Of a stretch of 7,104 bases of DNA, positions 5,629 to 7,104 are shown one piece after another. The stretch's first letter is position 1; each line of letters opens with the position of its first letter. A model generated the notes under the pieces. That model was not told the DNA's origin and searched no databases. It worked only from the letters and a program-made list of their open reading frames with translations. Made by a program: the position numbers and the translations under genes. The stretch comes from Candidatus Hydrothermota bacterium (GTDB taxonomy: Bacteria; Hydrothermota; Hydrothermia; B15-G9), in NCBI GenBank assembly GCA_003645975.1, contig QNDP01000061.1, positions 1 to 7,104 of the forward strand. Direction: 5' to 3'.

Positions 5629-6539
5629 TGGCTTTTGACCGCATCTTCGTGCTCGGTGCAGGCGCTATCGGAAGCGCGTTCGGCGCCCTCCTTTCACGGA
5701 AATTCGATGTTACCCTTTTCGGCAACAAACAACATGTTGAAACTGTCAAACTTCACGGTTTGGAGCTCAGCGGCGATGTTGACGGCGTGTTTTATCCCGA
5801 AGCCGAACTTGAAATCAATTCCTTGCCACCAAACACTTTGCTTATCGTAACCACAAAAGTCCACAGAACCTTTGCCGCTTTGAATTCGATCAAGCACTTG
5901 ATGCACAATGAATTGACCATTTTGCTTCTGCAAAATGGGTTGGGCAACAAGGAGATCGCAAGGAAGGCCGTCGGCGACAAACCGAACATCCTCCGAGGCA
6001 TCACATCCGCAGCAGCCGAATTTTTCCAGCCCGGAAAGGTCAGGTTCTGGTTCGGTAAGACCCTGATCGAAAACGGATTCCGTTCAAATGAAATTGCTGA
6101 AATGTTCAACAGTTGCGGACTTAAAACGGAGATCTCGAAGGACATCAAGACCGAGATCTGGCGCAAACTTGTCGTCAACTGCGTGATAAATCCTTTGACC
6201 GCAATCTTTTGCGTTAAAAACTTTGAGATTGCGTCGGATGAACTCAAGTCGGTTCGACATGCAATCGTCGATGAGTGCCTAAAGGTTGCTGAGGCAGAAG
6301 GGGTTCATCTTTCAAAGGATTTGGCGGAGATGATCGATTCGGTGCTGGGCAACTACACGAATTATTCCTCGATGTGCCAAGATGTTATGAAGGGCAAGCC
6401 GACGGAAATCGACTTCATCAACGGCAAAGTCGTGGAGCTCGGTCGAAAGCACGGCATCCCGACCCCGATAAACCAAGTTTTGGTCAATTTCATCAAATTT
6501 ATTGAGAGTCATGGCCATGAATTTTGTCGAAAAAATTAG
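5628..6539 (+). CDS. panE: 2-dehydropantoate 2-reductase (ketopantoate reductase)
   Basis: 303 residues, the usual family length. NAD(P)H-dependent reduction of ketopantoate to pantoate (EC 1.1.1.169). N-terminal Rossmann domain: IFVLGAGAIGSAFGALLS (6-23) holds the GxGxxG dinucleotide loop, and TTKVH (75-79) and QNGLGN (102-107) follow. The C-terminal helical domain carries the catalytic region WRKLVVNCVINPLTA (178-192), with K180 aligned to the E. coli catalytic Lys176 and N184 to Asn180, and SSM.QD...G..TEID.I.G (247-266), with S248 and E260 aligned to E. coli Ser244 and Glu256. All expected active-site residues are present. N33 after the second strand does not by itself settle NADH or NADPH use. 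In Thermococcus kodakarensis the CoA-pathway feedback point is this enzyme, so CoA inhibition is possible here too, which is inference. Placed between the ligase and panB genes, it supplies the kinase's substrate. Confidence 0.93.
   Translation: MAFDRIFVLGAGAIGSAFGALLSRKFDVTLFGNKQHVETVKLHGLELSGDVDGVFYPEAELEINSLPPNTLLIVTTKVHRTFAALNSIKHLMHNELTILLLQNGLGNKEIARKAVGDKPNILRGITSAAAEFFQPGKVRFWFGKTLIENGFRSNEIAEMFNSCGLKTEISKDIKTEIWRKLVVNCVINPLTAIFCVKNFEIASDELKSVRHAIVDECLKVAEAEGVHLSKDLAEMIDSVLGNYTNYSSMCQDVMKGKPTEIDFINGKVVELGRKHGIPTPINQVLVNFIKFIESHGHEFCRKN
6504..6508 (+). promoter_or_regulatory. Ribosome binding site deciding the panB start
   Basis: GAGAG is 8 bases before the ATG at 6517 but only 2 bases before the in-frame ATG at 6511, favouring 6517. 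It lies inside the panE coding sequence. Confidence 0.45.
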
Positions 6540-7104
6540 GGCCAAAAAGGGCAAAGAAAAGATCATCATGCTGACCGCCTATGACTACCAGATGGCGAAG
6601 TTGCTCGATGAGGTCGGCATCGATCTGATCCTCGTCGGCGACAGTCTCGGCATGGTGTTTCAAGGCCATCCGAACACAAAGTCCGTTACGATGGAGCACA
6701 TGGTCTATCACATTGAGGCTGTGGCTCGTGGAGCGAAACGGACGCCCATCATCGGCGATATGCCGATCCACAGCTATGACACGGTTGAAGATGCCCTCCG
6801 CAATGCCAAAAGGCTCATCGAAGCAGGTGCGCACGGTGTGAAACTCGAAGGTCTTCATTCCAAAGTGATTTCAGCTTTAATCGAAAACCAGATCCCTGTT
6901 ATGGGGCATGTTGGAATGTTGCCACAAACTGCCGAAACCTACCGTGTTCGTGGCAAAAAGCGTGAGGAAGCAGAACGGATTTTGCAAGATGCCGTTGAGT
7001 TAGACAAACTTGGAGTCTTCGCCATTGTCTTGGAATGCATTCCTGAATCGCTTGCCAAAAAGATCACCGAATCGATCAATGCGCCGACGATCGGCATCGG
7101 TGCA
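6517..7104 (+). CDS. panB: 3-methyl-2-oxobutanoate hydroxymethyltransferase (ketopantoate hydroxymethyltransferase), partial
   Basis: The first 196 residues of a protein usually about 260-280 long; the rest lies beyond the window. It transfers a hydroxymethyl group from 5,10-methylenetetrahydrofolate, or an equivalent C1 carrier, to 2-ketoisovalerate (EC 2.1.2.11), the committed step of the pathway. TIM-barrel signature motifs are intact: MLTAYDY (18-24), VGDSLGMV (40-47) with metal ligand D42, GDMPIHSY (80-87) with D81, VKLEG (108-112) with K109 and E111, GHVGMLPQ (130-137) with H131, and LECIP (172-176) with E173, aligned to the E. coli catalytic Glu181. It ends in PTIGIGA, the conserved strand before the barrel closes. 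The start at 6517 overlaps panE by 23 bases; 6511 (adding Met-Ala) is the alternative. The two genes are in different frames, so coupled translation is likely. Confidence 0.95.
   Translation, partial: MNFVEKIRAKKGKEKIIMLTAYDYQMAKLLDEVGIDLILVGDSLGMVFQGHPNTKSVTMEHMVYHIEAVARGAKRTPIIGDMPIHSYDTVEDALRNAKRLIEAGAHGVKLEGLHSKVISALIENQIPVMGHVGMLPQTAETYRVRGKKREEAERILQDAVELDKLGVFAIVLECIPESLAKKITESINAPTIGIGA

Noticed and set aside
1..7104. CRISPR arrays, tRNA or rRNA genes, insertion sequences, phage genes
   Set aside because: No regularly spaced repeats, no cloverleaf with a CCA-type 3' end, no rRNA-like conserved stretches, and no transposase or integrase motifs were seen on either strand.

Overview
The window looks like a piece of a bacterial chromosome, roughly balanced in G+C. 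All supported genes are on the + strand and tightly packed. The bacterial assignment rests on a complete sigma-70 family factor at 2965-3810 and on sigma-70-like promoter sequences (TTGACA / TAAAAT). The charged, salt-bridge-rich proteins would suit a thermophile, but that is only an impression. I cannot name the species; a deep-branching, uncultured thermophilic lineage would be a reasonable guess.

Layout. 2-688: 3' part of an MFS transporter of the UMF1 (Atg22-like) family, cut by the window edge. 689-1052: a gene-free stretch with two small inverted repeats, a possible decayed dispersed repeat, and a good promoter plus ribosome binding site for the next gene. 1053-2957: a large MutL/GlmL-type ASKHA ATPase, a family linked to cobalamin-dependent mutases; it is not the DNA mismatch repair protein. 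2965-3810: a short RpoD-like sigma factor, starting 7 bases after the ATPase gene ends. 3811-3921: an intergenic stretch with a weak terminator candidate and a strong promoter region carrying two TTGACA boxes in an 11-bp tandem repeat. 3922-7104: a four-gene operon with no gaps between genes.

The main result is that operon. It encodes pantoate kinase, 4-phosphopantoate--beta-alanine ligase (phosphopantothenate synthetase), ketopantoate reductase and ketopantoate hydroxymethyltransferase (the last cut by the window end). The first two are the enzymes archaea use in place of the bacterial PanC/pantothenate kinase pair. The operon therefore encodes an unbroken route from 2-ketoisovalerate to 4'-phosphopantothenate: PanB makes ketopantoate, PanE reduces it to pantoate, the kinase makes 4-phosphopantoate, and the ligase adds beta-alanine. 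Gene order is the reverse of the reaction order. Free pantothenate is never an intermediate. An archaeal-type CoA front end directly beside a bacterial sigma factor is the observation most worth following up.
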